From: Hydrotalea sp.
GTDB taxonomy: Bacteria; Bacteroidota; Bacteroidia; Chitinophagales; Chitinophagaceae
Direction: 5' to 3'
Length of the DNA stretch: 64,000 nucleotides
NCBI GenBank assembly: GCA_027364735.1
Contig: DAHXOT010000044.1
Location: 62,001 to 126,000 of the forward strand
In this document: positions 1 through 11,193 of the stretch, one piece after another
How positions within the stretch are numbered: the first letter of the stretch is position 1
Layout of the letters: the number at the start of each line of letters is the position of its first letter
Notes under the pieces: model-generated
Seen by the model: only the letters and a program-made list of their open reading frames with translations
What the model was told of the DNA's origin: nothing
Databases searched by the model: none
Made by a program: the position numbers and the translations under genes

Positions 1-2
1 TG

Positions 3-596
3 TTAGAGTTAGACAATGGAAAACAAGATTTATTAAATCCACTTTCTATTCAGATTAATAGAAAAATGAAAAAAATAGATACCTCAAAATTTATTTTATG
101 CGATACCGGATTTCATAAATTAAGCAATTACACTGTTGTAGCAGATACTTCACATCCATTAACAAAAGTGTATATTAACTATGCATGGAAAGAAGATTTG
201 CTTTTAAAAATTATAGTTGCCAAAGATGCAGTTGCTGATTCTTTGGGTACCACATTAACCAAAGCTGATACACTTTTCTTCACTACCAAAAGAGAAAGCG
301 ATTATGGCAGTTTACGTTTTCGATTTTTAAATATTGATACGTTAAAAAATCAAGTATTGCAAATTATTAGTGATAATAAAATTGTTGATGCAATTAAGAT
401 TACACAAAAAGAATATTATAGAAAATTATACAAGCCCGGCGAATATGAATTAAAGCTTTTGTATGATAAAAATAAAAATGGAAAATGGGATACAGGCAAC
501 TTTAAACATAAATTACAACCGGAAATTGTAAAAGACTTAAACAAAAAAATTACTATTAAACAAGATTGGGATAATGAATTTGATGTAACACTTTAA
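3..596 (+). CDS. Ig-like (SbsA/Big_5-type) domain protein, C-terminal part
   Basis: The reading frame is open to the left edge, so the gene begins outside the window; the ATG at 66 is internal. About 197 residues are visible. The C-terminal stretch with YELKLLYDKNKNGKWDTGN, then QPEIV and a final DWDNEFDVTL, matches my memory of a Bacteroidota family of surface lipoproteins that start with an SbsA-type Ig-like domain and end in a calcium-loop-like DKNKNGKWD segment. Function is unknown; in the family it is taken to be a cell-surface or periplasmic structural protein. It is followed by the convergent comB-like gene after about 40 bp. The family call is moderate, because the diagnostic N-terminal domain is not in the window. 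Confidence 0.7.
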   Translation, partial: LELDNGKQDLLNPLSIQINRKMKKIDTSKFILCDTGFHKLSNYTVVADTSHPLTKVYINYAWKEDLLLKIIVAKDAVADSLGTTLTKADTLFFTTKRESDYGSLRFRFLNIDTLKNQVLQIISDNKIVDAIKITQKEYYRKLYKPGEYELKLLYDKNKNGKWDTGNFKHKLQPEIVKDLNKKITIKQDWDNEFDVTL

Positions 597-635
597 TTGC
601 CATCAGTTTTGCGATGCTACAGGTAGTAATATATT

Positions 636-1370
636 TTAAAAAACAGACTCGATGTAACCTTTTTCATAATTATATACAGGCAATACCGGTGCTATATTTT
701 CGGTAACACAATATTCTAAATCTTTTTCTAAACCATAAGAAGCTAAGCGATGCCAATGCGTAGTATTTTTTATGAAAGAAAGCATATCGTTTTTATGCAA
801 AGCATACATTTCTTCGGCCATTAAAGAAGCATCGCAATGAATGGTGAAATGGTTTTTAATAGTATGAATTACGGCACCCGCAAATAAGGTATCTTCTAAA
901 TTAAATCTATCCTTCCATGCAGAGCATCCTAAATAAACATCTTTATTTTGTTGTACCAGGTAATTACAAATATTATTTAAGTTAAGGAATGAGCCGATAA
1001 CAATTTCGGCTGCACCATTTTGCAATGCCATGTGTAATAATTTGGTGCCATTAGTTGTGGTTAATACCAGCGTTTTTCCTTCAATAAAAGATTTAGGATA
1101 TTCTGTGGGCGAATTACCATGCGATAACCCTTCTATTATTTTTCCATCTCTTTCTCCTGCTGTAATACTATTAGGAGTACTATTACCTATAGAAATACAT
1201 TTATCAACTGCTTCAACCGGAATTACTTTTATTGCTCCATTATACAAAGCAGTAGTAATGGTTGATGTAGCTCTAAAAACATCTATAATTACTACTATGC
1301 TATTGGTTAAATTATATAAATTTAAAAGCTTGGGAGATAATATGGTGTGTAAAAAAGGTTTATTAATCAT
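636..1370 (-). CDS. comB: 2-phosphosulfolactate phosphatase family (ComB-like)
   Basis: The 244-residue protein resembles ComB, a Mg-dependent hydrolase that converts 2-phosphosulfolactate to sulfolactate in coenzyme M synthesis. Visible family motifs are IDVFRATSTI (about residues 29-38), AGERDGKIIEG (71-81), GNSPTEY, and LTTTNGTK (103-110). The open frame extends 30 codons further upstream, but that part is hydrophobic and runs back towards the preceding gene; the ATG at 1370 starts a normal MINKPFLHT end, so I chose it. Many Bacteroidota carry this family without making coenzyme M, so the true substrate here is uncertain. It lies downstream of the RlpA-like gene on the same strand, with about 70 bp between them. 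Confidence 0.85.
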   Translation of the reverse strand: MINKPFLHTILSPKLLNLYNLTNSIVVIIDVFRATSTITTALYNGAIKVIPVEAVDKCISIGNSTPNSITAGERDGKIIEGLSHGNSPTEYPKSFIEGKTLVLTTTNGTKLLHMALQNGAAEIVIGSFLNLNNICNYLVQQNKDVYLGCSAWKDRFNLEDTLFAGAVIHTIKNHFTIHCDASLMAEEMYALHKNDMLSFIKNTTHWHRLASYGLEKDLEYCVTENIAPVLPVYNYEKGYIESVF

Positions 1371-1440
1371 TCGGCAAAAATAATGTAATGATTGAATGAG
1401 AAAACAGGAAAATGAATTGAATATATTGATTATAAAAAAT

Positions 1441-1824
1441 TTATTCTTTTCTATATTCAATTTTTACTTTGGCAATACCTGCATTTAACAGATCAATTTT
1501 TTGTGCAGCCGATTTACTTAAATCTATAATTCTTCCTTTTATAAATGGACCACGATCGTTTATTTTTACAATTACCGATTTATTATTCGATAAGTTGGTT
1601 ACTTTAACCAAAGTACCAAAAGCTATTTGTTTATGTGCAGCGGTTAATTTTTTTTGTTTAAATATTTCGCCATTAGAGGTTGGCTTACCATTAAATTTAT
1701 CGGAATAATAAGAAGCATATCCTACTTCGCTATAAAATTTTCCATTGCCGGGAATGGTTTTTCGGTTACAACCAATAATAATTATTGAAAAAAATAAAAT
1801 AATAAAGGGTATTTTTTTACGCAT
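1441..1824 (-). CDS. RlpA-like septal ring lipoprotein (double-psi beta-barrel)
   Basis: This is a 127-residue lipoprotein. It begins MRKKIPF, has a hydrophobic core and a lipobox ending IIGC (Cys about residue 19). The double-psi beta-barrel domain covers most of the remainder: GYASYYSDKFNGKPTSNGE, LTAAHK, FGTLVKVTN, VKINDRGPF and GRIIDLSKSAA. RlpA proteins bind or cleave denuded peptidoglycan in the periplasm. The SPOR domain found in long RlpA proteins is absent. The frame could begin at a TTG at 1848, but the ATG at 1824 gives a proper signal peptide. The gene follows the TonB receptor by 25 bp and may be co-transcribed with it. Confidence 0.88.
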   Translation of the reverse strand: MRKKIPFIILFFSIIIIGCNRKTIPGNGKFYSEVGYASYYSDKFNGKPTSNGEIFKQKKLTAAHKQIAFGTLVKVTNLSNNKSVIVKINDRGPFIKGRIIDLSKSAAQKIDLLNAGIAKVKIEYRKE

Positions 1825-1849
1825 AATCAACTCATTATTGCTTTTCAAT

Positions 1850-4009
1850 TTACAGTTTAATTTTAATACCCGAATTTATTGCTATGCCATCTATTGGCGT
1901 ATAAACATCTTTAAATTGAGGATTGGTTATTGTTCCCGTATATAGCTTATCCCATTTGGTTTGCCTTTGATCGGTGAGATTTTCTATGTTCAAAAATACA
2001 TTCATTCTTTTCCATATTTTCTCTACTAAAAATCCCAATACCGTATATTGCTTTCCTATACTAACATCATTTAATAATTGCTTACCGGTATAAAATCCTT
2101 CAAACCCTATTCTATAATTATTTTCTTTCTCATAAGTTACATCAAAATTTAATCTGCTTTTTGGAGATAAAGGTTGTGTAGTGCTAATTCCATTAAAATG
2201 CTGTTGCACATCGGCATAGGTATAGCCAATATAAAAATTAAGTTCATCAATGGCTATTCGAATATTCGATTCTGTACCTTTTGAATTAATAAAACCATTT
2301 GCTGTTATAAAGTTGTTGCCATTTAATATTAAGGGACTATTAATTTGCGTATAAAATAAAAGTTGATTAATGCTTATTACTACTTCATCCCAACTATGTT
2401 TATACGTAATATCGGCATTTAAACCATAACTCTGTTCGGCTTTTGTTGCAGCAATATTTATGGGCATAATATATTGATACCCTTTTTGCTCTGCATCATC
2501 ATTAAAAGGAGAAGGCATTTTATATCCTAAACCGCCACCAATACGGCTGGTAATATATTGACTAAGGTTAAGAAGAAAATTTAATCGGGGTAAAATAAAC
2601 ATACCCTTTAATTTATTATTGGAAGCCGGGTTATTTTTATCTATTCTTACACCCGATTCTACAGTAATCCATTTAAGTGGCTTATACGTATTTTGAATAA
2701 AGCCACCTATTGTTGTAAGTTGATAATGTAATGTAGAAGTATCTAATGGATTTAAATTATTCGTCCAAACATTCATTCCCATAATCCATTCTGATTTTTT
2801 ATTTCTATACGAATAATTCAATTCGCTAAACGATGAAATTTGTTGAGCATGAAAGCCGGTATTAGGTTGAGTTAGATTTCTATTAAAAAAACTAATTGCA
2901 TTTTTAAATTGTATTTTACTGTGTGCATTAAAATTATGCTCAACATTAAATTGAGAAGAAATTCTTTGTGAAATATTTTTTTCGAAATACTGATGAATGG
3001 AATCGGTATTGCCGGTTATCACCTGCATATCTCCGCCAAAACGATTTTCGATGCCAATATTCAGCCCAAAAAATCCTGAGGTAGTTGCATTTGGATAAAA
3101 AAATAATTTAGGGTTGATGGTTACTCTATTTATTTGTGGTATTGCGGTTAAACCAATATTAGCAGGATCGTAAGGAGCATTATAATTGTATGCAGTAAAT
3201 AATGTAATACCTAATTTTTTAAATTTTTCGGAGTAAAAACTACTGGCATCTATTCCTTTTGTGGTATTGCCATTTAGTAAAAACGATAATTCCTTTTTAG
3301 CTGTAGGTGTTTTACTTATTAGGTTTACCAAACCGGCAATTGCTCCTCCACCATATAAAGTAGAAGCCGATCCTTTAATAAATTCAACCTGTTTTAAATC
3401 GAGCGGAGGAATTTGAACAATACTTAAACTTCCACTAAACCCATCAAATAAAGGCATTCCATCTTTTAATAATTGAGTATATCTTCCATCAAGGCCTTGT
3501 ATTCTTAAATCAGTACTTCCACTAACTGCCGATATTTGTTGTGCGGTAATTCCGGTACTTTCGTTTAATAACATTCTAATATCACCTGGCTTCATAGAAG
3601 ATTTTTCATCAAGTTCTTCTTTCGTTATAGCTTCAATTCGTGTTGGAATTAATTCAATATTTTTATTACTTCTGGTGGAGTTAACTATAACTTCTTGCAG
3701 TGCAGCTGTATCTTTTTCTAATTCAACAAAAAAAGTATTGATACTATTTTTTAAGGGTAATAAGATTCTTATATTTTTTCTTAAATACCCTACATAACTA
3801 ACTCGTATATCTAATTTTCCGTTTGGTAAATGATGAAAACTAACCATGCCGGAAGTATCTGTAAGATAAAATAATTGCAATGCTTTTATTTCAACCGAAG
3901 CACTTGGTAATACTTTTCCGTTTTTATCACGAACAACTGTTGTAAATGTGTTTTGAGCTCTTACACAAGTTGGAATGAGAAATAAAAGTAGAATAATAAC
4001 TTTATTCAT
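1850..4009 (-). CDS. TonB-dependent outer-membrane receptor
   Basis: The 719-residue protein has a signal peptide (MNKVIILLLFLIPTCVRAQ), a carboxypeptidase-regulatory-like domain (about 20-105), a plug domain (about 110-230, including LRIQGLDGRYTQLLKDGMPL and STLYGGGAIAGLVNLISK) and a long 22-strand-type barrel ending in a hydrophobic IKL. Such receptors import siderophores, haem, cobalamin or oligosaccharides using TonB energy. No SusD partner lies beside it, so a SusC role is unlikely; the plug style and length resemble siderophore or haem receptors more. The substrate cannot be named from sequence. The next gene on the same strand is the RlpA-like lipoprotein. Confidence 0.92.
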   Translation of the reverse strand: MNKVIILLLFLIPTCVRAQNTFTTVVRDKNGKVLPSASVEIKALQLFYLTDTSGMVSFHHLPNGKLDIRVSYVGYLRKNIRILLPLKNSINTFFVELEKDTAALQEVIVNSTRSNKNIELIPTRIEAITKEELDEKSSMKPGDIRMLLNESTGITAQQISAVSGSTDLRIQGLDGRYTQLLKDGMPLFDGFSGSLSIVQIPPLDLKQVEFIKGSASTLYGGGAIAGLVNLISKTPTAKKELSFLLNGNTTKGIDASSFYSEKFKKLGITLFTAYNYNAPYDPANIGLTAIPQINRVTINPKLFFYPNATTSGFFGLNIGIENRFGGDMQVITGNTDSIHQYFEKNISQRISSQFNVEHNFNAHSKIQFKNAISFFNRNLTQPNTGFHAQQISSFSELNYSYRNKKSEWIMGMNVWTNNLNPLDTSTLHYQLTTIGGFIQNTYKPLKWITVESGVRIDKNNPASNNKLKGMFILPRLNFLLNLSQYITSRIGGGLGYKMPSPFNDDAEQKGYQYIMPINIAATKAEQSYGLNADITYKHSWDEVVISINQLLFYTQINSPLILNGNNFITANGFINSKGTESNIRIAIDELNFYIGYTYADVQQHFNGISTTQPLSPKSRLNFDVTYEKENNYRIGFEGFYTGKQLLNDVSIGKQYTVLGFLVEKIWKRMNVFLNIENLTDQRQTKWDKLYTGTITNPQFKDVYTPIDGIAINSGIKIKL

Positions 4010-4088
4010 TTTACATATAATAGGTTACACAGCAATTTTTCGGAAATGAAAAACTATGCAAATAATAACAATTATTGTATGACTACTT

Positions 4089-5174
4089 TTATGCGAAGGG
4101 AAATTTTACCACTTTGGCTTTTATTAAAGTATTTCTAATATCAATAAATATTTCGGTATCTAAAGCTGAGAAGTTGGTAGTTACATATCCTAAGCCAATA
4201 GCTTTTCCTAAAGAAGGAGCTTGAGTGCCGCTTGTAACTTTTCCAATAATATTACCCAATGCATCTTTTATTAAATAATCGTGGCGGGGTATGCCTCTAT
4301 CAATCATTTCAAAGCCAATTAATTTTCGTTTTATTCCTTCTGCTTTTACTTGTTCAATAATATGTTTAGCAGTAAAATTTTTATTAAATTTAGTTACCCA
4401 ACCTAATCCGGCTTCTAATGGGTTGGTAGTATCATCAATATCATTACCATATAAACAATAGCCCATTTCTAAACGTAAAGTATCTCTGGCACCTAATCCA
4501 ATTGGTTTTATACCTTGTGGAGTACCTACCTCAAAAATTGTATTCCAAATTTTATTGGCATTATCGTTAATATCTTCAAAATAAATTTCAACACCGCCGG
4601 CTCCTGTATATCCTGTTGCACTAATTAAAACATTTTCTACACCTGCAAAAGTACCTTTAGCAAAAGTGTAATATTTCATATTTAAAATGTCTATATCAGT
4701 TAATGGTTGTAAAATTTTGGTAGCATTTGGTCCTTGTACTGCTAATAAACAAGTTTTATCGCTAATGTTGTACATGGGTACTTGTTGCGTATTAAACGCC
4801 GAAATCCAATTCCAATCTTTTTCAATATTACTGGCATTTACTACTAACATGTATACATTATTTTCTTCAATGCAATACACTAATAAATCATCTATAATTC
4901 CTCCATCATTATTGGGCAGGCAACTATATTGAGCTTTTCCATTTGTAAGTTTGGATGCATCGTTACTGGTAACACGCTGAATTAAATCTAAAGCTTTATC
5001 GCCTTTTAAAATAAATTCGCCCATATGACTTACATCAAATACACCGGCATTATTTCTAACAGTAGCATGCTCGTCATTAATTCCCGAATAGCTTATGGGC
5101 ATATTATATCCTGCAAAAAGTGCCATTTTAGCTCCTAATGCAATATGTTTTTCGGTAAAAGCTGTATTTTTCAT
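4089..5174 (-). CDS. gcvT: Glycine cleavage system T protein (aminomethyltransferase)
   Basis: The 361-residue protein is a standard-length GcvT. It transfers the aminomethyl carbon from the H-protein lipoyl arm to tetrahydrofolate and releases ammonia. Visible motifs are [11 protein letters not shown] near the N-terminus, [19 protein letters not shown] (the folate-binding acidic residue lies here), ALLAVQGP-type [21 protein letters not shown], and [19 protein letters not shown]. The C-terminal barrel has [21 protein letters not shown]. The other glycine cleavage genes are not nearby. The upstream 240 bp to the divergent GNAT gene shows no glycine-riboswitch-like structure that I could support. 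Confidence 0.95.
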   Translation of the reverse strand: MKNTAFTEKHIALGAKMALFAGYNMPISYSGINDEHATVRNNAGVFDVSHMGEFILKGDKALDLIQRVTSNDASKLTNGKAQYSCLPNNDGGIIDDLLVYCIEENNVYMLVVNASNIEKDWNWISAFNTQQVPMYNISDKTCLLAVQGPNATKILQPLTDIDILNMKYYTFAKGTFAGVENVLISATGYTGAGGVEIYFEDINDNANKIWNTIFEVGTPQGIKPIGLGARDTLRLEMGYCLYGNDIDDTTNPLEAGLGWVTKFNKNFTAKHIIEQVKAEGIKRKLIGFEMIDRGIPRHDYLIKDALGNIIGKVTSGTQAPSLGKAIGLGYVTTNFSALDTEIFIDIRNTLIKAKVVKFPFA

Positions 5175-5415
5175 GGAAAGCTTATTATCGGTGTAAGTAA
5201 ATAAGCAACAAATGTAAGTGATTGATGTGATTTTTTAATAGAAACATGTTGTATATAAATAATACGATAGAGTATTATTTTTGTTGCCTCCATCAGTATG
5301 GTTACTTGCTAATTTAGCATTACTGCATTTTATAAAATTTATTTTTCTTAAAAAAATTATACCTAACTATTGCTTTATTTTAGGAACACTTATACCACAA
5401 CTGTATTTTTGAAGC

Positions 5416-6105
5416 ATGATTACATTATTAGATAATCCTGTATGGAGTGCTTTGTGCAGCAAACAAAATCAATGGAATGTTGGAACTGATGCAGTAAAAT
5501 ATTTTCCGGCAAATATGTCTCCTTTTATAGCAATAAACAATTGGCATAATGCAAATAATATCGAAGAATTATATACTACAATTTCTGAAAATAGAACATT
5601 TGCTTTACTCACAAATACTACTGTTAATTTACCACCTAACCTATTTCAAATTGTTTTTACTACACCGCTTTATCAAATGTATTGTAAGCAACTTTCTTTT
5701 TTAGATAGTTCTCCTGTTTCAATACAACAATTAACCAACGCTTCTATTTCGCAAATGCTTGCATTAACAGAACTAACAAAGCCCGGTCCTTTTTATGAAA
5801 AAACTATTGATTTTGGTAATTACATAGGTATTTTTAATGAAGATGAATTGATAGCTATGGCAGGTGAAAGATTACAATTACATGGCTATACTGAAGTAAG
5901 TGCTATTTGCACCAAACCCGGATATTTGGGAAAAGGATTTGCCTCTTATTTATTATTCGAATCGGCCAAAAGAATTATTAATGAAGGAAATATTCCATTT
6001 CTGCATGTAAAAACCGATAACACAAGAGCAATTGCCGTGTACCAAAAATTGGGTTTTGAAATTAGAACCGAAATGTTTTTTGCAATTTTTAAAAAAATTG
6101 AATAG
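5416..6105 (+). CDS. GNAT family N-acetyltransferase (FR47-like)
   Basis: The 229-residue protein has a divergent N-terminal half and a C-terminal GNAT fold. The acetyl-CoA-binding part reads AICTKPGYLGKGFASYLLFESAKRI, with the usual V-x-P-x-x-R/L-G-x-G pattern changed to TKPGYLGKGFAS, followed by FLHVKTDNTRAIAVYQKLGFEIR. This places it with FR47-like acetyltransferases. The substrate is unknown. It stands alone between divergent gcvT and a convergent aldo/keto reductase. Confidence 0.85.
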   Translation: MITLLDNPVWSALCSKQNQWNVGTDAVKYFPANMSPFIAINNWHNANNIEELYTTISENRTFALLTNTTVNLPPNLFQIVFTTPLYQMYCKQLSFLDSSPVSIQQLTNASISQMLALTELTKPGPFYEKTIDFGNYIGIFNEDELIAMAGERLQLHGYTEVSAICTKPGYLGKGFASYLLFESAKRIINEGNIPFLHVKTDNTRAIAVYQKLGFEIRTEMFFAIFKKIE

Positions 6106-7223
<1,118 letters not shown>

Positions 7224-7277
7224 TTATACAGTAGTTATTGGAATAAATAATGAAAAGCAAACAACAGTTTACGAAAA

Positions 7278-8180
7278 TCAAATATTCCTGAATTTTAACG
7301 GGCTAAGTTGCACATGCTTTTTAAAAAAATTATTGAAATGCGTTATCTCATTAAAACCTAATGCAAATGCAATTTCTGATACATTCCATTTGCTGTGTTT
7401 TAATAAAATTTTTGCTTCCTGTACAATGCGTTCGGCAATTATTTGTGTTGTTGTTTTTTCAGTAATTTCTTTTATAGCTCTGTTGAGATGATTAACATGC
7501 ACATTTAATTGTTGGGCAAATGCTGAAGCAGTTCTGATATGTATTTGTTGATGATTATCATCAATAGGAAATTGCCTTTCTACTAATTCTAAAAATAAAG
7601 TGGCAATTCTTTGCGATGCACCAATTGATTTTATGTCGCTGATATTAGAAGTGGGTTGCATTTTTATTGCAAAATGAATTAATTCTAAAACAAGCGTTCG
7701 CAGCACATCGTATTTATGAATATAATCGGAAGCAAGTTCGTCAAACATACGCTGAAATACCGGCGTTACTTTTTCGAGTTGCTCATCACTTAATTCAAAC
7801 ACACGGTTACCATCGGGTTGGTAAACAGAATATTGATTAAGATTTCCAAACTGATTAAAAAAATGCTGATCGAAAATACAAAATACGCCACCTGTAATTT
7901 TATCAAGATGCTCCCACTTGTAAGGAATATGCGGATTGGAAAAGGTTAATGCTTGTTTTTTTACTTCGTGTACTTTATCGGCAAAATATACTTTGCCACT
8001 TCCTAACGTAATTGTTATTTTATAAAAATCGCGACGGCTATAAGGAACCGGTTTTGCATTAATTCCAACATACGGATCTAACCTAAATACATTAAAATGC
8101 CCAATTTCATTCTTAAGATTATTCGGAATCCAATTAAATTTTCTTTTATAAAATTCTTCTATCGTTTCAACCTTATTCAT
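7278..8180 (-). CDS. AraC family transcriptional regulator
   Basis: The 300-residue protein has an N-terminal cupin-like sensor region (about 1-180) and a C-terminal AraC DNA-binding domain (about 200-300) with two helix-turn-helix units. The second carries the family signature around WNVSEIAFALGFNEITHFNNFFKKHVQLSPLKFR. It is immediately upstream of the aldo/keto reductase gene and on the same strand, so it probably controls that gene, itself, or both. The inducing ligand is unknown. Confidence 0.93.
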   Translation of the reverse strand: MNKVETIEEFYKRKFNWIPNNLKNEIGHFNVFRLDPYVGINAKPVPYSRRDFYKITITLGSGKVYFADKVHEVKKQALTFSNPHIPYKWEHLDKITGGVFCIFDQHFFNQFGNLNQYSVYQPDGNRVFELSDEQLEKVTPVFQRMFDELASDYIHKYDVLRTLVLELIHFAIKMQPTSNISDIKSIGASQRIATLFLELVERQFPIDDNHQQIHIRTASAFAQQLNVHVNHLNRAIKEITEKTTTQIIAERIVQEAKILLKHSKWNVSEIAFALGFNEITHFNNFFKKHVQLSPLKFRNI

Positions 8181-8232
8181 ATCGGAAATTTACAATTTTC
8201 AAACAGTAAAATGAAGAACTTTTTTTAATATC

Positions 8233-8994
8233 TTACTTACCACCCAATGAATAAACCAACCCAATATTCCAAATAAAATTTGGACTGTCGGCTATATTGG
8301 TTTTAATAACTTGATTTATGCGACAAGAAATAGAAAATGGAAAATTTTTCTTTATTAAGCTAAGTGTTGATGTAAAATAAAAACCATCAATACCATTTAA
8401 ATTCAAATAATAAAATTGTGGTGTAAAGTTGATACAATATTGGTTGGTAAGTTTAATATTAGAAAAGGTACTGTTGATTGTAAGAAAATGGGTGTTTTGT
8501 ATAGCATAACTATCTAACCCTTTAGAATACAAATAATATACTCCCACTCTTACATTTTTTGAAATAAAATAATTAGGAGAAAATTCACCAGCCAAATATC
8601 GTTGAGCTGTAATAGTTTCGGTTGAAATTCCGTTGGTAATAATAGGAACTGAACGAAAAGCAAGCCCATACTGTGTTCCTATATGTATCTTCAATTTTCC
8701 TTCTTTTTTTAATTTGTATCTCAACCAAAATAAGAAAATCCATGGCTTTCCTTCAAGGGAAAATCCTAATTCCGGATCAAAACTAAATCTGCCTTTTTCG
8801 GCCGACATATCAAAAATTGCAGCCGGCTTATTTAACGAAAAAGTAGGAATAATAGAAATGCCATTATTAGTAGCGGTAATTGCACCCGAAAAATTAGTTG
8901 TATTGGCTTTGCTATTTATTTCTTGCGAAAAAGAAAATATAGTTAACTGCAACAAAACTACCAATAACAATACTGTTTTAATACTATTTTTCAT
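8233..8994 (-). CDS. Predicted outer-membrane beta-barrel protein, function unknown
   Basis: The 253-residue protein has a signal peptide (MKNSIKTVLLLVVLLQLTIFSFSQ) and then alternating amphipathic strands of the kind found in small Bacteroidota barrels; the C-terminus ends WNIGLVYSLGGK. I do not recognise a specific family. It is 52 bp upstream of the AraC gene on the same strand but has its own short leader. No enzymatic motif is visible. Confidence 0.7.
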   Translation of the reverse strand: MKNSIKTVLLLVVLLQLTIFSFSQEINSKANTTNFSGAITATNNGISIIPTFSLNKPAAIFDMSAEKGRFSFDPELGFSLEGKPWIFLFWLRYKLKKEGKLKIHIGTQYGLAFRSVPIITNGISTETITAQRYLAGEFSPNYFISKNVRVGVYYLYSKGLDSYAIQNTHFLTINSTFSNIKLTNQYCINFTPQFYYLNLNGIDGFYFTSTLSLIKKNFPFSISCRINQVIKTNIADSPNFIWNIGLVYSLGGK

Positions 8995-9382
8995 TGGTTT
9001 ATTTGGTTATAATTTATGTTGCAAAGGAATCTTTTTTATTACACTAATTATAACAATTTTCAAAGCAATAATTATGTTTTTCAAATAATTCACTGCTTTG
9101 TAGAAAATAGTAATTCTAAAGCAAATTGCTTTGCAAATAAAGCTTTGAGGGTTAGCAGAGTTTATTGTGCATTAAGTTGAATGTACCTGCTAAAGTAATT
9201 GCCGAATGAACCGCGTTTTTGCTACTTGTGCGTTGCCAATTCAGTCTATTAAAAACTGAAACAGAAGTTGAATTAATCTATAATCCAATAATTTTAGCTA
9301 AAAAATACTAAATAAATTAGTGTTTGTAAGTAAATTTTTTTACCTTTAGGTTCTTATTAATTTTGAAATTAAATAAACAGCT
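8995..9382. other. 388-bp intergenic region between divergent genes, upstream of recA
   Basis: The region holds the promoters of the barrel gene (leftward) and recA (rightward). Close to recA a TTTG at 9323-9326 and TACCTTTA at 9341-9348 resemble the Bacteroidota -33 and -7 elements, but the spacing of 14 bp is shorter than the usual 19-21 bp. I see no convincing SOS-type palindrome, RNA gene or small ORF in the rest. Confidence 0.4.
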
Positions 9383-10396
9383 ATGAGTAATGCAGAAAAA
9401 TTAAAGGCCCTAAAGCTAACTATAGATAAGATTGACAAAGATTTTGGTAAAGGAAGCGTAATGATGATGAATGAAAAAGGCAATGCCGCAATGGAGGTTA
9501 TTTCTACCGGCTCTATTGGGTTAGACGTTGCTCTTGGCGTTGGCGGTATTCCTAAAGGAAGAATTATTGAAATTTATGGCCCAGAATCATCCGGAAAAAC
9601 TACCATTGCCACACATATTATAGCAGAGGCACAAAAAAAGGGTGGCATTTGTGCCATTATAGATGCAGAACATGCTTTTGACAGTGCCTATGCTCAAAAA
9701 TTAGGTGTTGATGTAGATAATTTATTAATATCACAACCAGACTATGGCGAGCAAGCTTTAGAAATTGCCGATAGATTAATTCTTTCCGGTGCATTAGATG
9801 TTGTAGTAATAGATTCTGTTGCTGCATTGGTGCCTAAAGGCGAATTGGAAGGCGAAATGGGCGATAGCAAAATGGGATTACAAGCCAGATTAATGAGCCA
9901 AGCCTTGCGTAAACTTACAGCAACCATTAGCAAAACCAATACAGTTTGTATTTTCATTAATCAGCTTAGAGAAAAAATTGGAGTAATGTTCGGCAATCCC
10001 GAAACAACCACCGGCGGTAATGCACTTAAATTTTATGCTTCTATTAGATTAGACATTAGAAGAATGGCACAAATTAAAGATGGAGACGAAGCAATAGGCA
10101 ATCGTGTAAAAGTAAAAGTGGTAAAAAATAAAGTAGCACCACCATTTCGGGCTGCAGAATTTGATATTATTTTTGGCGGAGGAATAAGCAAAGTTGGTGA
10201 AATTATTGATATGGGCGTTGAATTGAGTATTGTACAAAAAAGTGGCAGTTGGTTTAGTTATGATACCAATAAATTAGGGCAAGGAAGAGATGCGGTAAAA
10301 CAATTGTTACACGATAATCCTGAATTAGCACAAGAAATAGAAAATAAAATAAGAGCAAGTATAGCACAATCTGCTGCAGCGGCTGCCGAAGCATAA
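9383..10396 (+). CDS. recA: Recombinase RecA
   Basis: The 337-residue protein is RecA, the ATP-dependent strand-exchange protein that also triggers LexA self-cleavage. The Walker A motif GPESSGKT lies at about residues 66-73. Other visible landmarks are IDAEHAFD, the Walker B segment [10 protein letters not shown], the L2-loop region [30 protein letters not shown], and [14 protein letters not shown]. The C-terminus is alanine-rich and shorter than in E. coli. The gene is monocistronic and closed by a clear terminator. Confidence 0.98.
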   Translation: MSNAEKLKALKLTIDKIDKDFGKGSVMMMNEKGNAAMEVISTGSIGLDVALGVGGIPKGRIIEIYGPESSGKTTIATHIIAEAQKKGGICAIIDAEHAFDSAYAQKLGVDVDNLLISQPDYGEQALEIADRLILSGALDVVVIDSVAALVPKGELEGEMGDSKMGLQARLMSQALRKLTATISKTNTVCIFINQLREKIGVMFGNPETTTGGNALKFYASIRLDIRRMAQIKDGDEAIGNRVKVKVVKNKVAPPFRAAEFDIIFGGGISKVGEIIDMGVELSIVQKSGSWFSYDTNKLGQGRDAVKQLLHDNPELAQEIENKIRASIAQSAAAAAEA

Positions 10397-10430
10397 TTTA
10401 TTTATAATAGATATACGGATTAGTAAGTAC

Positions 10431-10466
10431 AACCATCACTTCATAAACGGGTGATGGTTTTTTATT
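10431..10466 (+). terminator. Rho-independent terminator of recA
   Basis: A perfect 9-bp stem, AACCATCAC (10431-10439) pairing with GTGATGGTT (10451-10459), closes an 11-nt loop. It is followed directly by a T-rich run, 35 bp after the recA stop codon. Confidence 0.85.
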
Positions 10467-10920
10467 TAAGCAACTATTTACCTTACTTATTATTAAACTC
10501 AGATTAATGGTAACTATTTTAACCTTATTTGCTAATACATTGGAACAAACAAATATAAACTTAAATTATTTCAGTAACGATAAAGAAGAAAGAAGTAAGA
10601 AGTTTTAAAAAAAGGGATTAAAAGTATGGCTTTTCGTTAACGCACAATTTTTTTAAAGAAGCACAGCGTATCCCTATTTAAACAGTGGCGGTATTTGAAA
10701 ATATATTGTTCAACTAAAATTGCTGAATACGATTAAAAATAAATGACTGATTAACTTCCGCCAAGCCGACAATTGCTTATATGTTTTTGTTGCCTGCCGT
10801 AATTAAATTCTTTGTTTTGGTTAGTCAAAATATATCCTAAAACAATTCTTTCAATTTAAAACTACCCTTGACAAATATCCCGAAGCGATTAAATTGTATT
10901 ACAAAAAAGAAATAGTTATT
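10467..10920. other. 454-bp non-coding stretch between recA terminator and the defence island
   Basis: I see no supported gene. A short frame around 10829-10915 encodes a run containing LDKYPEAIKLYYKKE with no start and an early end; it could be a gene fragment. The base composition and scattered stops fit decayed DNA at the edge of an insertion. Confidence 0.4.
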
Positions 10921-11193
10921 TTATTGAGATTGATTGTGATTTAATAGAACCTCACTTGGAAGTGGTAAATTAAGGTCTTTTGCAATATTTGAAATTCCTC
11001 TTTTTATAATAGCAAATTCTGGAGTCATGTTACTTGTTGCAACTACGAGGTATTTGTCTTTGTCAATAAATTCTTTTGTCAATGAAATAATTTTATAATC
11101 AAGTGTCAACAAAATATTTCGTCCAATTATTTTATCATAGTAAAATTTAATTAAAATGTTTGCCTCCTTTTCAGTAAATACTTTTTCATTCAT
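10921..11193 (-). CDS. Small hypothetical protein (90 aa)
   Basis: The frame encodes a 90-residue soluble protein with no signal peptide and no motif I recognise. It begins MNEKVFTEKEANILIKFYY and ends PSEVLLNHNQSQ. Charged and hydrophobic residues are distributed as in a folded alpha/beta protein, which supports it being real. It lies isolated between recA and the C-protein gene, on the opposite strand from both, in non-coding surroundings. It may be cargo of the island. No function is assigned. Confidence 0.5.
   Translation of the reverse strand: MNEKVFTEKEANILIKFYYDKIIGRNILLTLDYKIISLTKEFIDKDKYLVVATSNMTPEFAIIKRGISNIAKDLNLPLPSEVLLNHNQSQ

Noticed and set aside
5258-5283. AATAATAC/GTATTATT hairpin followed by T upstream of gcvT, as a terminator or glycine riboswitch expression platform.
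   Set aside because: All-A/T 8-bp stem between divergent genes, T-run on the wrong strand for gcvT, and no glycine aptamer core visible.
10829-10915. Open stretch containing LDKYPEAIKLYYKKE as a TPR-like gene.
   Set aside because: Only about 30-35 codons after an in-frame stop, no start codon; at most a fragment.
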